Of a stretch of DNA of 64,000 nucleotides, positions 18,744 through 28,360 are shown in pieces; position 1 is the first letter of the stretch; the number at the start of each line of letters is the position of its first letter. A program made the position numbers and the translations under genes. The DNA is from Fen-1058 sp964398185. Its GTDB lineage: Bacteria > Chloroflexota > Anaerolineae > Fen-1058. The DNA is taken from positions 29,195-93,194 of the forward strand of contig CAYNML010000011.1 in NCBI GenBank assembly GCA_964398185.1, read 5' to 3'. The notes under the pieces are model-generated. The model saw only the letters and a list, made by a program, of their open reading frames with translations. It made no database searches and was not told where the DNA came from.

Positions 18744-19824
18744 GGCTTGCCTGCTTAGCCTGGGGCTGCCGCACCAGCCGCCATATCAATCCCAGCCACA
18801 CTATCACGGGAAAGAGCAGATCGAGTTGATTCCACGCTTGATCGGCTGACGTAAACCGCAGCAGCGGCGTCAGCGAAGCCAGATAGGCCAGTGCGCCCCA
18901 GCGCCCCGATCGATCGAGCAGCGCGCCCCAGCCCAGGCACATGGTCACCAACACCTGCGGGTTTGTCAAATAAGGTGACAGCAAGTTGCTGCTCACCGCG
19001 GCCAACCCCAGACCGCCCCGATCCACACCAGTGCGACGGATCCCCCAGGTAGTGCTGGCAGCCACGCCCAGCCAGAGCGCGACATTCGTGCCATGCGGCA
19101 GATTAGCCGCCACTTGATAGAGCGCAAAGTTTTGCCACTGTTGCGCATAGGCCGTGGGCGCGCTCAGCAATCGTGTCAGCCAATCAGCGCCCATCCACCA
19201 CGAAGTCACTCCGGCGACGATCACCACCGGCAAGATGATTTGGAGCCAGTCGGTCTTTGACCAGTGCCGCCGCGAAACAAGCAGCACCCAGACCATGATG
19301 ATCCAGGTTTCTTGTGGCTTGACCAGCATCAACAGCAACCCGCTTGCCAGCCACCACGCGCGACGCTGTTGCACCGCGCGATAGGCCACCACGGCGCCTG
19401 CCAGCGCAAACACCTCGATCTGCCCCAGCCAGACGACGGCCAGCAGCGGCAGGGAGATTGCGGCCAGTGGAAACGAGAACTTGAAGCGCGCATAATCGCG
19501 CATTGCCCGGAACATCACTACCAGCGTCACGGCCAGCAGCAGGCCGCGCGCAAAATCAACTTCAAGCCAGCTCAGTGGCGCCAGCATGATTAACGCCCAC
19601 GGCGGGTTAAGGTAGCCGGGCGAGGTCGCGTACGAGAAGCGGCCAGCGGCTAAATCCTGCGCAGCCGGGTAATACACGCCGTGAAAATCGTAAGCGGGCG
19701 GCAGAATCTGGCTGAAGATCGCCGCGCTGCCGATAATCGCCGCGCCCACGCCCAGCCCTGTGACGATCAGTCGCCAGTGGAAGTGTGCAGTCGCTTTCGT
19801 GGAAGCCGGGGCGAGTTCGGTCAT
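18721..19824 (-). CDS. GT87 (DUF2029)-like membrane glycosyltransferase
   Basis: The 367-residue protein has a cytoplasmic N-tail, then a helix. The classical GT87 first loop follows: PPAYDFHGVYYPAAQDLAAGRFSY with GYLNPPWALIMLAPLSWL. VYYPAA..L..G followed by YLNPPW is one of the clearest family signatures in the block. LLMLVKPQETWIIMVW gives the later KPQ motif. About nine helices are visible. GT87 proteins of known function are polyprenyl-phosphate-mannose-dependent. It overlaps the next upstream gene by four bases, so it is co-transcribed. Confidence 0.75.
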   Translation of the reverse strand: MTELAPASTKATAHFHWRLIVTGLGVGAAIIGSAAIFSQILPPAYDFHGVYYPAAQDLAAGRFSYATSPGYLNPPWALIMLAPLSWLEVDFARGLLLAVTLVVMFRAMRDYARFKFSFPLAAISLPLLAVVWLGQIEVFALAGAVVAYRAVQQRRAWWLASGLLLMLVKPQETWIIMVWVLLVSRRHWSKTDWLQIILPVVIVAGVTSWWMGADWLTRLLSAPTAYAQQWQNFALYQVAANLPHGTNVALWLGVAASTTWGIRRTGVDRGGLGLAAVSSNLLSPYLTNPQVLVTMCLGWGALLDRSGRWGALAYLASLTPLLRFTSADQAWNQLDLLFPVIVWLGLIWRLVRQPQAKQASHVSRSAT

Positions 19825-21272
19825 GCGCCGCTCCGCTTTGTATAGATCACCGTGTGATCATCTTCGTAGGCCAGCTGCCACCGATCGGACTGCGCCAGCC
19901 ACACGGCCAGCGGTGCGCCCTTCTCGATCACAATCAGGCGCACATCCCGGCGCTCGAACACCTCCTCAAATCCCGGCGCTGTGCTGACAATCGATCCATA
20001 CTCGCGCAGAAACACATCGTCATACAAGTCAGTGCGGCCATCGACATAGATCGGATAATCCGGCCACAAGCGCCACAGCAGGTAGCCGCCCAGGTTGTAC
20101 CCGTTGAACATCGTGCCGTTTGGCTGATGCTGTGTAATCCAGTCCGCTGCTTTGATCGGCAATGCTGCTTGTAGAGCAGGTTGTTGCACCGCCGGGGCGA
20201 GCGGGATCGCAATCTTCAGGATCGCCGCCGCGCCCACCACGATCAGGATCAACAGATTCATCACCGGCTGCCCGCGCGAGAGCTGCCGCTGGCCCCAGCG
20301 CGATTTCTCCCACAACGCCGCGGCATGTCGGCTCAAGATCGGGGCGCAGACCAGCGCAAACAGGCCGATGTTGCGCCGCGCCAAAAACGAGATGTACGCA
20401 AACACGACCAGCGTGATGGCATCGGTCACGTCGAGACGGCGTCCCGACCAGCCGATGATCACCAGTGTGAGCAGCAGCATCCAGCTGAACGGCTGCTGGA
20501 ACAGCTGATGAAAGTTCGGCGAAGCCCATTCGTCGATGGAGGCTTGCAGCGTTTGGATTCCGACGGTCTTCAACGGCAGCAGGATCGCATTGATCGTGTG
20601 CGGATTGATCAGCAGCACCACACCGGAGATCACACTGATCAACAGCACTTTGCGCAGCCGCCGCCACGCGACGATCTCGCGGCCCGCCACGTGGAACAGA
20701 TTGCTCAGTCCCTCGCCGACGATGAACGTTCCCAGCAGCATGAAGCCCGCGATGTACCCGCCGTGCGTGTTGACCCATATGATAAACAGCAACGGAATAA
20801 TCCACAACCGATCGATCTGCTTCCATTTATAGAGGAACAGCAGATAAGCCACCACCGCCGTCAGCAGGTACGTGATCAAATGCGGGCGCGCCGTCCACAC
20901 CGGCCCGGAGACCACCGCCGCCAACAGTACGATCAGCGCGCGCAGAAAGATCGGCCCGTCCAGCTGCTTCCACACAAAGAACAGCGCCAGCGTGACCAGC
21001 GCCGCCACCAGCAGTGACAAACCGGCCAGTCCCGCCGCTTGATAGATCGCATACCACGCGACTTGCGCCAGCCAGTAAATATCCACCCAGGGGCGGCCCA
21101 GCATCGTGGAGGAAAACGGATCGGTCGTGGGCACCGTGCGCGTCTGCACGATGAACCGTCCGGCGGCCAGGTGCCAGTACAGATCGGTATCCACCACGGC
21201 GCGCACCGCCATGGCAAAGATCGCCATGAAGGTGAGCAGCGTCAACGTGGTGCGTAAATCGAGGCGTCGCAT
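19821..21272 (-). CDS. Polytopic membrane protein with DTD-first-loop motif, copy 2 of a tandem pair
   Basis: The protein has 483 residues and about ten helices. The first loop contains VVDTDLYWHLAAGRFIVQTRTVPTTDPFS, then GRPWVDIYWLAQ. A middle block reads WVNTHGGYIAGFMLLG. The soluble C-terminus has YPIYVDGRTDLYDDVFLREYG. These motifs are shared one-for-one with the adjacent upstream protein (21272-22720), so the genes arose by tandem duplication. The family is common in Chloroflexota-like genomes but has no firm function. The acidic DTD motif suggests GT-C chemistry. The ATG at 21272 overlaps the upstream TAA (TAATG). Confidence 0.62.
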   Translation of the reverse strand: MRRLDLRTTLTLLTFMAIFAMAVRAVVDTDLYWHLAAGRFIVQTRTVPTTDPFSSTMLGRPWVDIYWLAQVAWYAIYQAAGLAGLSLLVAALVTLALFFVWKQLDGPIFLRALIVLLAAVVSGPVWTARPHLITYLLTAVVAYLLFLYKWKQIDRLWIIPLLFIIWVNTHGGYIAGFMLLGTFIVGEGLSNLFHVAGREIVAWRRLRKVLLISVISGVVLLINPHTINAILLPLKTVGIQTLQASIDEWASPNFHQLFQQPFSWMLLLTLVIIGWSGRRLDVTDAITLVVFAYISFLARRNIGLFALVCAPILSRHAAALWEKSRWGQRQLSRGQPVMNLLILIVVGAAAILKIAIPLAPAVQQPALQAALPIKAADWITQHQPNGTMFNGYNLGGYLLWRLWPDYPIYVDGRTDLYDDVFLREYGSIVSTAPGFEEVFERRDVRLIVIEKGAPLAVWLAQSDRWQLAYEDDHTVIYTKRSGA

Positions 21273-22720
21273 TAACCTGTCACTCGCCGATAGATCACGG
21301 CCAACTCATCCCGATAAGCTTCGCGCCACCCGGCATGCCGCGCCAGAAAATGATCGAGCACACTGCCCGACTCAATCAACACCAGCTGCGCGCCCGTGTT
21401 CGCCAGCCGCCGATCGTAATCGGGGCTCACCAACGTGATCGCCAGGAAGTTCCGCAAGAACGCATCATCGTACACATCGGTGCGGCCATCGACATACACG
21501 GGATACGCCGCGCCCAGCCGCCATAACAGATAGCCGCCCCAGTTGTACGAGTTGAACAGCGGCCCGCGCGGTTTATTCTGATCGATCCAGTTCGCAGCCG
21601 CCACCGGCAGCGCTTGCGCCTCAGCCTTCGACTGGGCCGCCGGGCTGAGGGTGACGATCGTGTAGAGGATAACCGCCACCGCGATAACGCCCAGCAGCAC
21701 CGCGTTCACGATCGGCTTACCTCTCGACAAAGAACGCTGCCCCCACCGCGATCGCTCGATCATGGCGCTGACGTGCCGGCTCAGAATCGGCGCGCAGACC
21801 AACGCAAACAACCCGATGTTGCGCTGCGCTAAAAACGTGAGGTAGGCAAACAGCGCCAGCGTCACCGCGTCAGTCAGGTCCAGTCGTCGCCGCGAAAAAC
21901 CGATGGCCGCCAGCGTCAACAGCAGCAGCCACAACATCGGCTGCAATGACGGCTGATGAAAATTCGGCGAAGCCCACTCTTGAATGAAGTCCTGCAGCAC
22001 ACCGATGTTGACTGTTTTGAAGGGCAATTGCAGCGCAGCGACGGTGTACGGATTGAGCAGTAAAACCGCGCCAGACATCAGCGTGACGATCACGACCTTG
22101 ATCAATCTGCGCCACGCTACGATCTCAACGCCCGACAGCTGCAATAGATTGCTGAGCGCTTCCCCGGCGATGAACGCCCCCAGCAGCATGAACCCGGCGA
22201 TGTAGCCGCCGTGCAGGTTCACCCACAGCACAAAAATCACCGGCAGCCACCACAACCGATCGATCTGCCGCCATTTATAGAGAAACAAGAGGTACCCCAG
22301 CACGGCAACAAACACAAACGTCGCCATCTGCGACCGCGGCGTCAGATTGGGACTGGCCGTCGTCGCGGCCAGCAAGATGATTGCCGCGCGCAAGAACACT
22401 CCGCCGGACATCTGCTTCCAGACGAAGGCGAACGCCGCCACGGCCAGTAGTCCTACTCCCAGCGCCAGTCCGCCCAGTCCCGCCAGCTGATAGACGCCAT
22501 ACAAGATCACTTGCGACAGCCAGTGCACATCCACCCACGGCGCGCCGCGCATCGTCCACGAAAACGGATCGCTCATGGGAATGGCGCGGGTGGCGGCCAT
22601 GAAGCGGCCGGTGGCCAGATGCCAGTACATGTCGGTGTCGGCGGGCGTGCGGAGGGCAAGGGCGAAAACGCCGAGGAAGGCCAGCGCAGTAACCAGGCGG
22701 GGAAGGGTGAGTGCTTTCAT
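21272..22720 (-). CDS. Polytopic membrane protein with DTD-first-loop motif, copy 1 of a tandem pair
   Basis: This 482-residue paralogue of the neighbouring protein carries PADTDMYWHLATGRFMAATRAIPMSDPFS, GAPWVDVHWLSQ, WVNLHGGYIAGFMLLGAFIAGEALSNL and YPVYVDGRTDVYDDAFLRN at matching positions. It has about ten transmembrane helices and a C-terminal soluble segment of roughly 90 residues. Conservation is highest in the first outside loop and the VDGRTD region, which are probably the active or binding surfaces. It overlaps the upstream gene's stop by four bases (ATGA). Function inferred as glycosyl or oligosaccharide transfer; not proven. Confidence 0.62.
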   Translation of the reverse strand: MKALTLPRLVTALAFLGVFALALRTPADTDMYWHLATGRFMAATRAIPMSDPFSWTMRGAPWVDVHWLSQVILYGVYQLAGLGGLALGVGLLAVAAFAFVWKQMSGGVFLRAAIILLAATTASPNLTPRSQMATFVFVAVLGYLLFLYKWRQIDRLWWLPVIFVLWVNLHGGYIAGFMLLGAFIAGEALSNLLQLSGVEIVAWRRLIKVVIVTLMSGAVLLLNPYTVAALQLPFKTVNIGVLQDFIQEWASPNFHQPSLQPMLWLLLLTLAAIGFSRRRLDLTDAVTLALFAYLTFLAQRNIGLFALVCAPILSRHVSAMIERSRWGQRSLSRGKPIVNAVLLGVIAVAVILYTIVTLSPAAQSKAEAQALPVAAANWIDQNKPRGPLFNSYNWGGYLLWRLGAAYPVYVDGRTDVYDDAFLRNFLAITLVSPDYDRRLANTGAQLVLIESGSVLDHFLARHAGWREAYRDELAVIYRRVTG

Positions 22721-24312
22721 GGTGGTGAAGCGTTGTCGATATGCAACTCCTCCGGTTCCACTTTGCGCGACAACGCATAAAAGATGTGATAGTTCCCGAT
22801 GTCGTGTTCCTGGAAAGTCACGGCCAGTTTCGCCAGTTCGTCTCGAATCCGCTCCTCCAGCGGCGGATTGTTGTGCGTCATGTAAAACGCCTGCGGTGCT
22901 TCACGCACAATCTGCGTAAACGGTGGATACCGATCGTCGCGCGGCGTGTACCCCAGGTTCAGGTGATACGGCAGCCGCGCCGCGCTGATAATCCGCTCGC
23001 CAGACAGAAACGCAATGGGCGTCTGCACCCAGTAGGTCGTGTAGCCGCGCGTTTCACCGTGCGCCAGCAGAAAATCGATCAACTCTTGATCGTGTGCATG
23101 ATCGATCCACGTGACCGGATCGAACTGGGTGGTGATGCCCGGCGGGTTCCTGGCCGCCGCCGCCAGCGTGCCTGCTACATTGTAACCAACAAGCAGGGCC
23201 AGAAGCAATGTGCCAACGATCACATTTTGCTTGCGGAAACGTTGCAAGAGCATTGCCGTAAAGATTGCCAGCGGCACGTACAGCGGCAGAAAGTAGCGAC
23301 CGGAGGGATCGCCGCCGAACGGTGTGACGAGAAACGTCGCCAGCAGCGTGATGATCATGCCCCACAAGATGCGTGGCCCGCGTTTGACCGCATAGCCCAG
23401 CGCGCCCAGATAGAACGTGAAGGCCGCCACGCCCAGCACGGGCAGCACAAACTCAGGCGACCACGGATAACGCAGGCCCCCCCAGGCCGATGCGCCGAAC
23501 AGGAAGAAGTTGAGCAGGCGGATCACCGGCCCGCTCAGCGCGCCCGATGCTTCGACGGTGCTCGCTACGGCCGATCCCGTCATCTCGGCCACCAGCACGC
23601 CGCCCGACTGGATCAGCGCCCACCACCACGGCAGACTGCCCACCGCGAAGCCCAGCAGCGCGCTGAGATACTCGCGCCATGCTTTCAGCCGCAGCCGATA
23701 GAGCAGCAGCAGACCGATCGGGATGAGGTAGATCAGGATCAGCGGGAAGGTGTAGAAGGCAAATCCAGCCAGGGCGCCGAACAGCAGCCAGCGGCCAGCG
23801 CGCCACCGATCGGCTTGCAGCCACCCGCCGTCTGCCATCAGCAGCAGGGTATTGCCAAACAACAGTGTTTCGGTATAGCCGCCCAGTGTCGCCGTGGTGT
23901 ACAGCGTCAGCATGGTCGGCGGCAGCGCCAGCCACAACATCGCCGCGCGCGCGCCCCATTCGCTCTGCACGTAACGCCGCGCCAGTAAGTAGGTCGTGAA
24001 CACCACGCCCGCAAACAAGACCATGTGCACGAGACGAATGGCCAGCACCGACTCGCCGAAGATGGCAAAGGACAGCGCCACCAGCCAGGCATCGGTTGCG
24101 CCGAGATAGGCCTGACCGTAGAAGAAGACCGGGCGCTCACCTTGCAGGATGTGACGCGCCATCAACGCCACGATGGCTTCATCGCCGTTGAAGGGAACTG
24201 CTCCGGCCATCGCCCAGATCGCCTTGTACAGCACGGCGATCACGACGGTCACGCCGGGCGGCGGCGGAAAGAACCGATCGAGGCGGCGGCGCTCAGGCGC
24301 GGTAGCGGCCAT
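22717..24312 (-). CDS. GT39/ArnT-like polytopic membrane glycosyltransferase
   Basis: The 531-residue protein starts at ATG 24312, 20 bases inside the upstream methyltransferase gene. A start 34 codons earlier would lie deep in that gene and encode an arginine-rich tail, so it was rejected. After helix 1 the loop has VPFNGDEAIVALMARHILQGERPVFFYGQAYLGATDAWL. GDEA plus FYGQ.Y.G is a well-known PMT_2/ArnT-like signature. Ten or so helices follow, then a soluble C-terminal domain of about 140 residues with QFDPVTWIDHAHDQELIDFLL. The likely role is transfer from a polyprenyl-phosphate sugar at the outer membrane face. Acceptor unknown. Confidence 0.75.
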   Translation of the reverse strand: MAATAPERRRLDRFFPPPPGVTVVIAVLYKAIWAMAGAVPFNGDEAIVALMARHILQGERPVFFYGQAYLGATDAWLVALSFAIFGESVLAIRLVHMVLFAGVVFTTYLLARRYVQSEWGARAAMLWLALPPTMLTLYTTATLGGYTETLLFGNTLLLMADGGWLQADRWRAGRWLLFGALAGFAFYTFPLILIYLIPIGLLLLYRLRLKAWREYLSALLGFAVGSLPWWWALIQSGGVLVAEMTGSAVASTVEASGALSGPVIRLLNFFLFGASAWGGLRYPWSPEFVLPVLGVAAFTFYLGALGYAVKRGPRILWGMIITLLATFLVTPFGGDPSGRYFLPLYVPLAIFTAMLLQRFRKQNVIVGTLLLALLVGYNVAGTLAAAARNPPGITTQFDPVTWIDHAHDQELIDFLLAHGETRGYTTYWVQTPIAFLSGERIISAARLPYHLNLGYTPRDDRYPPFTQIVREAPQAFYMTHNNPPLEERIRDELAKLAVTFQEHDIGNYHIFYALSRKVEPEELHIDNASPP

Positions 24313-25006
24313 AGACAATGATCTGATACCCGAAGATCGTTTTGAACCAGCGCGCCGCCACCGCCTGGGCTCGATGCACCGGCCACCACGGACGCCCCGG
24401 CTGGAAGCGTGCATTCAGCAGCGGCAGCGGCACCGGCGTCGCCGCCACCTGATCGATCGTGATGCCGCAGCTCGTCACCAGGCGCATGGCGCTGCTCTTG
24501 GTGAAGAAGCGCAGATGAGTTTCATCGCAGATGCCGCGCGCCGCGTAGTCAAAGCGGCCAAACAGCAATTTCAGGCGCACGTACAGGTGCGCCACGTTGG
24601 GCAGCGAAATCACGATCGGGGCGCCGGGCGACAGGCAGGTTTCGCACAGACGCGTCAAGCACACGTCCGGTTCGCGCGTATGTTCCAGCACATCGGCCAG
24701 GATCATCACATCGGCCGGTTCGGGAAACTGGAAGTGTAGCGGTTGTTCCAGATCGGCCTGCTGCACGACGCGATAAGTGGCGCGGGCCAGCTCGACAGAG
24801 GCGGGATCGGCATCGACACCGTACAGGGTGAAATCGGCTGAGGGCAATAGCTGTCCCAGTAGGCCCTGCGCGCAGCCCATGTCATACACGATCAGTGGGC
24901 GCTGCGGACAATGCTGCTGTCGATAATGCTGCAGCCACGCAGCGATTTGCCCGTGTGATGAATAAGGATCGGGTTTGAGGCTGTAGCGGAACTCGGCAGT
25001 GGACAT
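24293..25006 (-). CDS. Class I SAM-dependent methyltransferase
   Basis: The 237-residue protein has motif I as VYDMGCAQGLLGQLL near residue 40. An acidic adenosine-binding strand LYGVDADPASVELAR follows, then DVMILADVLEHTREPDVCLTRL and SPGAPIVISLPNVAHLYVRLKLLFGRFDY. It lacks the zinc knuckle of the other two methyltransferases. The C-terminus carries a hydrophobic/aromatic stretch (AVAARWFKTIFGYQIIVYGRY) that may sit at the membrane. It probably methylates a sugar or lipid-linked intermediate of the cluster. The ATG at 25006 is 15 bases downstream of the preceding stop. Confidence 0.82.
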   Translation of the reverse strand: MSTAEFRYSLKPDPYSSHGQIAAWLQHYRQQHCPQRPLIVYDMGCAQGLLGQLLPSADFTLYGVDADPASVELARATYRVVQQADLEQPLHFQFPEPADVMILADVLEHTREPDVCLTRLCETCLSPGAPIVISLPNVAHLYVRLKLLFGRFDYAARGICDETHLRFFTKSSAMRLVTSCGITIDQVAATPVPLPLLNARFQPGRPWWPVHRAQAVAARWFKTIFGYQIIVYGRYRA

Positions 25007-25021
25007 GATCGATCTCGCAGC

Positions 25022-26626
25022 TTAGGTATTTGAGGAGCGCAATGCGCGCAACAACTTATAACCAGAGATGGCCAGTAGCCCCAACAACGCTGTCACCACC
25101 GCTCCGACAAGCAGTGGCGAATAGCCAAGCAGGAGCATCCGAAACGGCCAGGGGGCTGGCAGATTGAGTCGCAGGAATTCATCCACCCACAGCAGCGTGG
25201 TGCCGAGTGTTTCTTGATCGAGATTGGCTGGCACGGCGCGCAGGTATTGATCGACTGTCTGCTGCGCCGTTTCCCATGTCGCCGGCTGCCGCTGGAGCTG
25301 CGCCATTTCCAAGACGGTGGGCCATTGCTGCACAAGCGGTGCGGCGTCAAAGTGCAGCACGGTGGTCGTGAGGTAATTCTGCGGATCGCGCTCGCCGGCG
25401 GCGATCATGTAGCGTGAATGATCGACTAGCACGGCGGGAGCATTCAGGACAAATCCCAGCGCGCACGCGGCCAGCAGCGCTCCGCGCCTGAAACGCGACG
25501 GGTTGGCCTGTACCCAGACTCCTGCTGTCACCACCAGTAACGGCACTAACGGCAGCAGATAGCGCGGCCCCCAGTTCCAACCGCCCGTCCACAGATCATA
25601 GCGCGCGAAGAAGAATGTTGGAATGAGAATCAGCAGTCCAATTAATACCGCCAAGGCCCGATCGCGCCGCCACAACGGAATCAGGCCGATGAGGCCCAGC
25701 CATGCGATCGGGTTGTACACCAACAACCCTTTGCCCGCGCTCAGCCACAGGCCGAAGACACCCACGACGAGGGGTGTGCTGAACCCGGTCTCGGGCTGCC
25801 ACGCCGCATAACTAGTCGTGAGCGGCGATCCGAAACGCAGCCAGTTCCAGCCCCCGACGAGCAATCCGCCAACTCCGATCGGAATGAGCAGCGCCAGCCA
25901 GCCTGTCCAGCGCCGACGCGGTTGGGTCATGAAGGCGTACAACAAAAACGGCGGCAGCAGAATGATCGAACGTTCGCGCGTGTAGATGGTCAGACCCAGC
26001 GCTATGCCTGCCAGGGCCAGATAGCGCAGCGGATGATCGCGGCGGGCGCAGTAGATGGCATAGGTCGCCGTCAGCACGGTCAGCGCCAACAAGGGTTCGC
26101 TGAAGTTGGTATCGATGTAGGGCAGGGCCATGGTGGCCAGCGGCGCCGCCAGACCGAGCAGTACACTCAGGCGATATGACATCCCCAGGCGCGCCGCAAA
26201 GAGCGCCACCAGCCAGCCTGTCACTGCGATCAAGATGGGGTTCAACAGTGACGTGGTGAATTTGGTGAAGGCTACACTTGACCAATTGTCAGGTGCGCCG
26301 CTGAACAGCCGGCCAAGCAGATACAAGGGCGCCTCAAACAGGGCCTGGGCATGCGTATATTGCGGATAGGTCTGCCCATCGTGACCCGGCCCCGCCCAGG
26401 TGGTGATGTACGTGCGCGGCTGGCGATGCGGCAGGAAACCAGGATAGGTCTGCGCCTCCAGCGTAAAGTCCTGCGTGGTGATCGTCAAGCGTCCCGCCTC
26501 GACCAGATTGGCCGCCATCCGGTAGGTGGTTTCTTCATCCTGCGGCGCCGTGCGTCCGCCGGCGAATAGGATCAGCAGCGCCAGCAGAAAGACCAACAGC
26601 CAGAAAAATGGAATAGGTCGCTTCAT
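25022..26626 (-). CDS. Polytopic membrane protein, GT-C-like
   Basis: The protein has 534 residues, an N-terminal helix (FFWLLVFLLALLILFAGG) and a long first outside loop with PQDEETTYRMAANLVEAGRLTITTQ and HDGQTYPQYTHAQALFEAPLYLLG. About nine helices follow, with PYIDTNFSEPLLALTVL and YTRERSIILLPP between them. The C-terminal helix ends in a basic tail. The DEE motif and the Q.T/SEPL pattern resemble phospholipid-carrier-dependent glycosyltransferases. No Pfam-level name can be assigned by eye. An 85-base gap separates it from the upstream methyltransferase gene. Confidence 0.6.
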   Translation of the reverse strand: MKRPIPFFWLLVFLLALLILFAGGRTAPQDEETTYRMAANLVEAGRLTITTQDFTLEAQTYPGFLPHRQPRTYITTWAGPGHDGQTYPQYTHAQALFEAPLYLLGRLFSGAPDNWSSVAFTKFTTSLLNPILIAVTGWLVALFAARLGMSYRLSVLLGLAAPLATMALPYIDTNFSEPLLALTVLTATYAIYCARRDHPLRYLALAGIALGLTIYTRERSIILLPPFLLYAFMTQPRRRWTGWLALLIPIGVGGLLVGGWNWLRFGSPLTTSYAAWQPETGFSTPLVVGVFGLWLSAGKGLLVYNPIAWLGLIGLIPLWRRDRALAVLIGLLILIPTFFFARYDLWTGGWNWGPRYLLPLVPLLVVTAGVWVQANPSRFRRGALLAACALGFVLNAPAVLVDHSRYMIAAGERDPQNYLTTTVLHFDAAPLVQQWPTVLEMAQLQRQPATWETAQQTVDQYLRAVPANLDQETLGTTLLWVDEFLRLNLPAPWPFRMLLLGYSPLLVGAVVTALLGLLAISGYKLLRALRSSNT

Positions 26627-26711
26627 CGCGTGACTCGCCGGAGAACATGGTCAGCGAACGGGATTGATCGGGTTGCGCACGTTCGAGCGTTGACGCTGTT
26701 TTAAGCGCCGT

Positions 26712-27617
26712 TCAGATTGTTTTGAGCGCATACGCCGTCACCAGATCGCCGAAGTTAAGCGGCGCTGGCAACTCACTGACATGCAGCAGTCGAAACACGC
26801 GGCCCAGCAATCTGCCCAGCAGCGGGCTGAACCCGCCAATGCGCGTGGCAAAATAACCCAGGCGCAAGTAGCGTCCCTGCGGCTCGATTCGTACCACGGT
26901 GAAGCCCGCCTTTTCCAACATGGCTTTCAACGTGCGGCGCGAGAAATAGTAAATGTGCATCTCCATCAGCCACGGCCAGCGGCTGCCCATGACCCGCGCA
27001 AACAGACTATCGATGTCCATGGTGTGCACCACCAGCAATCCGCCGGGCTTCAGCAGCCGATGAGCTTGCTGCATCTCGCCAAGCGGCTCGGTGACGTGCT
27101 CGATCACGTCCCACATCGTTACCACATCCTGCGATCCGTCGGCCAGACCGGACGTGGCCAACGTACCTTCGATCATGTGCAGGCCGCGCTCGCGCGCCTG
27201 CTCCACCGCCCAACGGCTGGGTTCCACGCCGCACGCTTCCCAGCCGTGCTGTGCGGCAATCTCCACAAACACGCCCGAGTAGGCGCCCACATCCAACAGC
27301 CTGCCGGGCGGCGCTTTGATCTTTTCCAGCGGGCGCAGATGCCGCTCGAAGGTCAACACGCGGCCATCACGCTCTTCCAGATACAACGGGTCTTCCACGG
27401 CCACATACGAATCCAGAATCTCGCCGCCGGCAAAGCGCGGGTTTGTGTACAGCAGGCCGCAGTGCTGGCACTGCACAATTGTGTGATGGCGGCCATAGCC
27501 GGGACTGGTGCAGCAAAAGGCTTCCACGTTTTGGGGCGTGGCGCCTTCCGGCAGGGTTGAAGGAAAGCGGACGCGCGTCTGGTCGTGCCCGCACAAATTG
27601 CAGGTGACGTATTCCAT
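26712..27617 (-). CDS. Class I SAM-dependent methyltransferase with N-terminal zinc knuckle
   Basis: The protein has 301 residues and is a diverged relative of the 10289-11206 product. It has CNLC at residues 6-9 and CQHC near 50 followed by GLLYTNPRF, then GRLLDVGAYSGVFVEIA as motif I. The usual GCGTG core is replaced by GAYSG, as in some family members. VVTMWDVIEHVTEP, LLKPGGLLVVHTMD and YYFSRRTLKAMLEKAGF follow. This Zn-knuckle plus Methyltransf_23 layout is typical of sugar/lipid-modifying enzymes in envelope clusters. It lies 3 bases after the stop of the mannose-synthase-like gene, so it is co-expressed with it. Confidence 0.82.
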   Translation of the reverse strand: MEYVTCNLCGHDQTRVRFPSTLPEGATPQNVEAFCCTSPGYGRHHTIVQCQHCGLLYTNPRFAGGEILDSYVAVEDPLYLEERDGRVLTFERHLRPLEKIKAPPGRLLDVGAYSGVFVEIAAQHGWEACGVEPSRWAVEQARERGLHMIEGTLATSGLADGSQDVVTMWDVIEHVTEPLGEMQQAHRLLKPGGLLVVHTMDIDSLFARVMGSRWPWLMEMHIYYFSRRTLKAMLEKAGFTVVRIEPQGRYLRLGYFATRIGGFSPLLGRLLGRVFRLLHVSELPAPLNFGDLVTAYALKTI

Positions 27618-27620
27618 CGC

Positions 27621-28352
27621 TTAACCTGACTGCTGCGTGAATTTTTCCCGCCAGCGCCGCACGCTCAGGCGCTGTACCGTCTGCAAAGCGCGGAGCACCT
27701 CGTTTCTGGAAATCTTGGACGCGCCGCGCCGTCGATCTTCGAAGATGATGGGCACTTCACCGATCGAGAACCGGCGCCGTTGAACGTAGAAGATCATCTC
27801 GATCAAAAACGAGTAGCCGTTGGAACGGATGCTGTCCAAGTCGATGGCCTGCAGCACCTCGCGCCGATAGCAGCGGAAGCCCGCCGTGCAATCCTTGGCG
27901 CGCAGGCCCAGCATCACCTTGGCAAACGTATTCGCGCCCTGGCTCAACAGCTTGCGCTTCCAGGTGCAATTTAGGGTGCCGCCGCCCGGCACGTAACGCG
28001 AACCGATGACCAGATCACGCTCGCGGCTCAGATCGAGCATGGCAGGAATGTAGCGGGGGTGATGCGAGAAGTCGGCGTCCATCGTCATGATCCGATCGAA
28101 ATCGGATGCGAACGTGCGCTTGAAGCCGGCGATGTAGGCCGTGCCCAGGCCCAGCTTGCCGGCCCGATGGACCACCTGCACCCGATCGGGATACCGCGCC
28201 GCCCACGCCTCGGATGCTTCACCCGTGCCGTCCGGTGAATTGTCGTCGACGTTGATGACACTCAGGTTCACGGGCAGCGACAGTAGATCGTCCAGCAGGA
28301 TATTGATGTTGTCGATTTCATTGTAGGTGGGAACGATAACGACTGGTTTCAT
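27621..28352 (-). CDS. Polyprenol-phosphate mannose synthase-like GT2 (DPM1 type)
   Basis: The 243 residues match the soluble DPM1 catalytic domain closely: VVIVPTYNEIDNI, VINVDDNSPDGTG, KLGLGTAYIAGF, and the acidic IMTMDADFSHHPRYIP. DLVIGSRYVPGG, KDCTAGFRCYRREVL and FEDRRRGASKIS follow. There is no C-terminal membrane helix. DPM1 makes polyprenyl-phospho-mannose (or glucose) from GDP- or UDP-sugar, the donor consumed by GT39/GT87-type enzymes. It is therefore the most convincing source of donor for this block. The exact sugar is inferred. Confidence 0.88.
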   Translation of the reverse strand: MKPVVIVPTYNEIDNINILLDDLLSLPVNLSVINVDDNSPDGTGEASEAWAARYPDRVQVVHRAGKLGLGTAYIAGFKRTFASDFDRIMTMDADFSHHPRYIPAMLDLSRERDLVIGSRYVPGGGTLNCTWKRKLLSQGANTFAKVMLGLRAKDCTAGFRCYRREVLQAIDLDSIRSNGYSFLIEMIFYVQRRRFSIGEVPIIFEDRRRGASKISRNEVLRALQTVQRLSVRRWREKFTQQSG

Positions 28353-28360
28353 AGAAAGTC

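Noticed and set aside
22741..23988. Plus-strand open frame of 415 codons
   Set aside because: Wholly antisense to the GT39-like gene, rich in Arg, Gln and His with no domain motif; GC-rich third positions keep it open.
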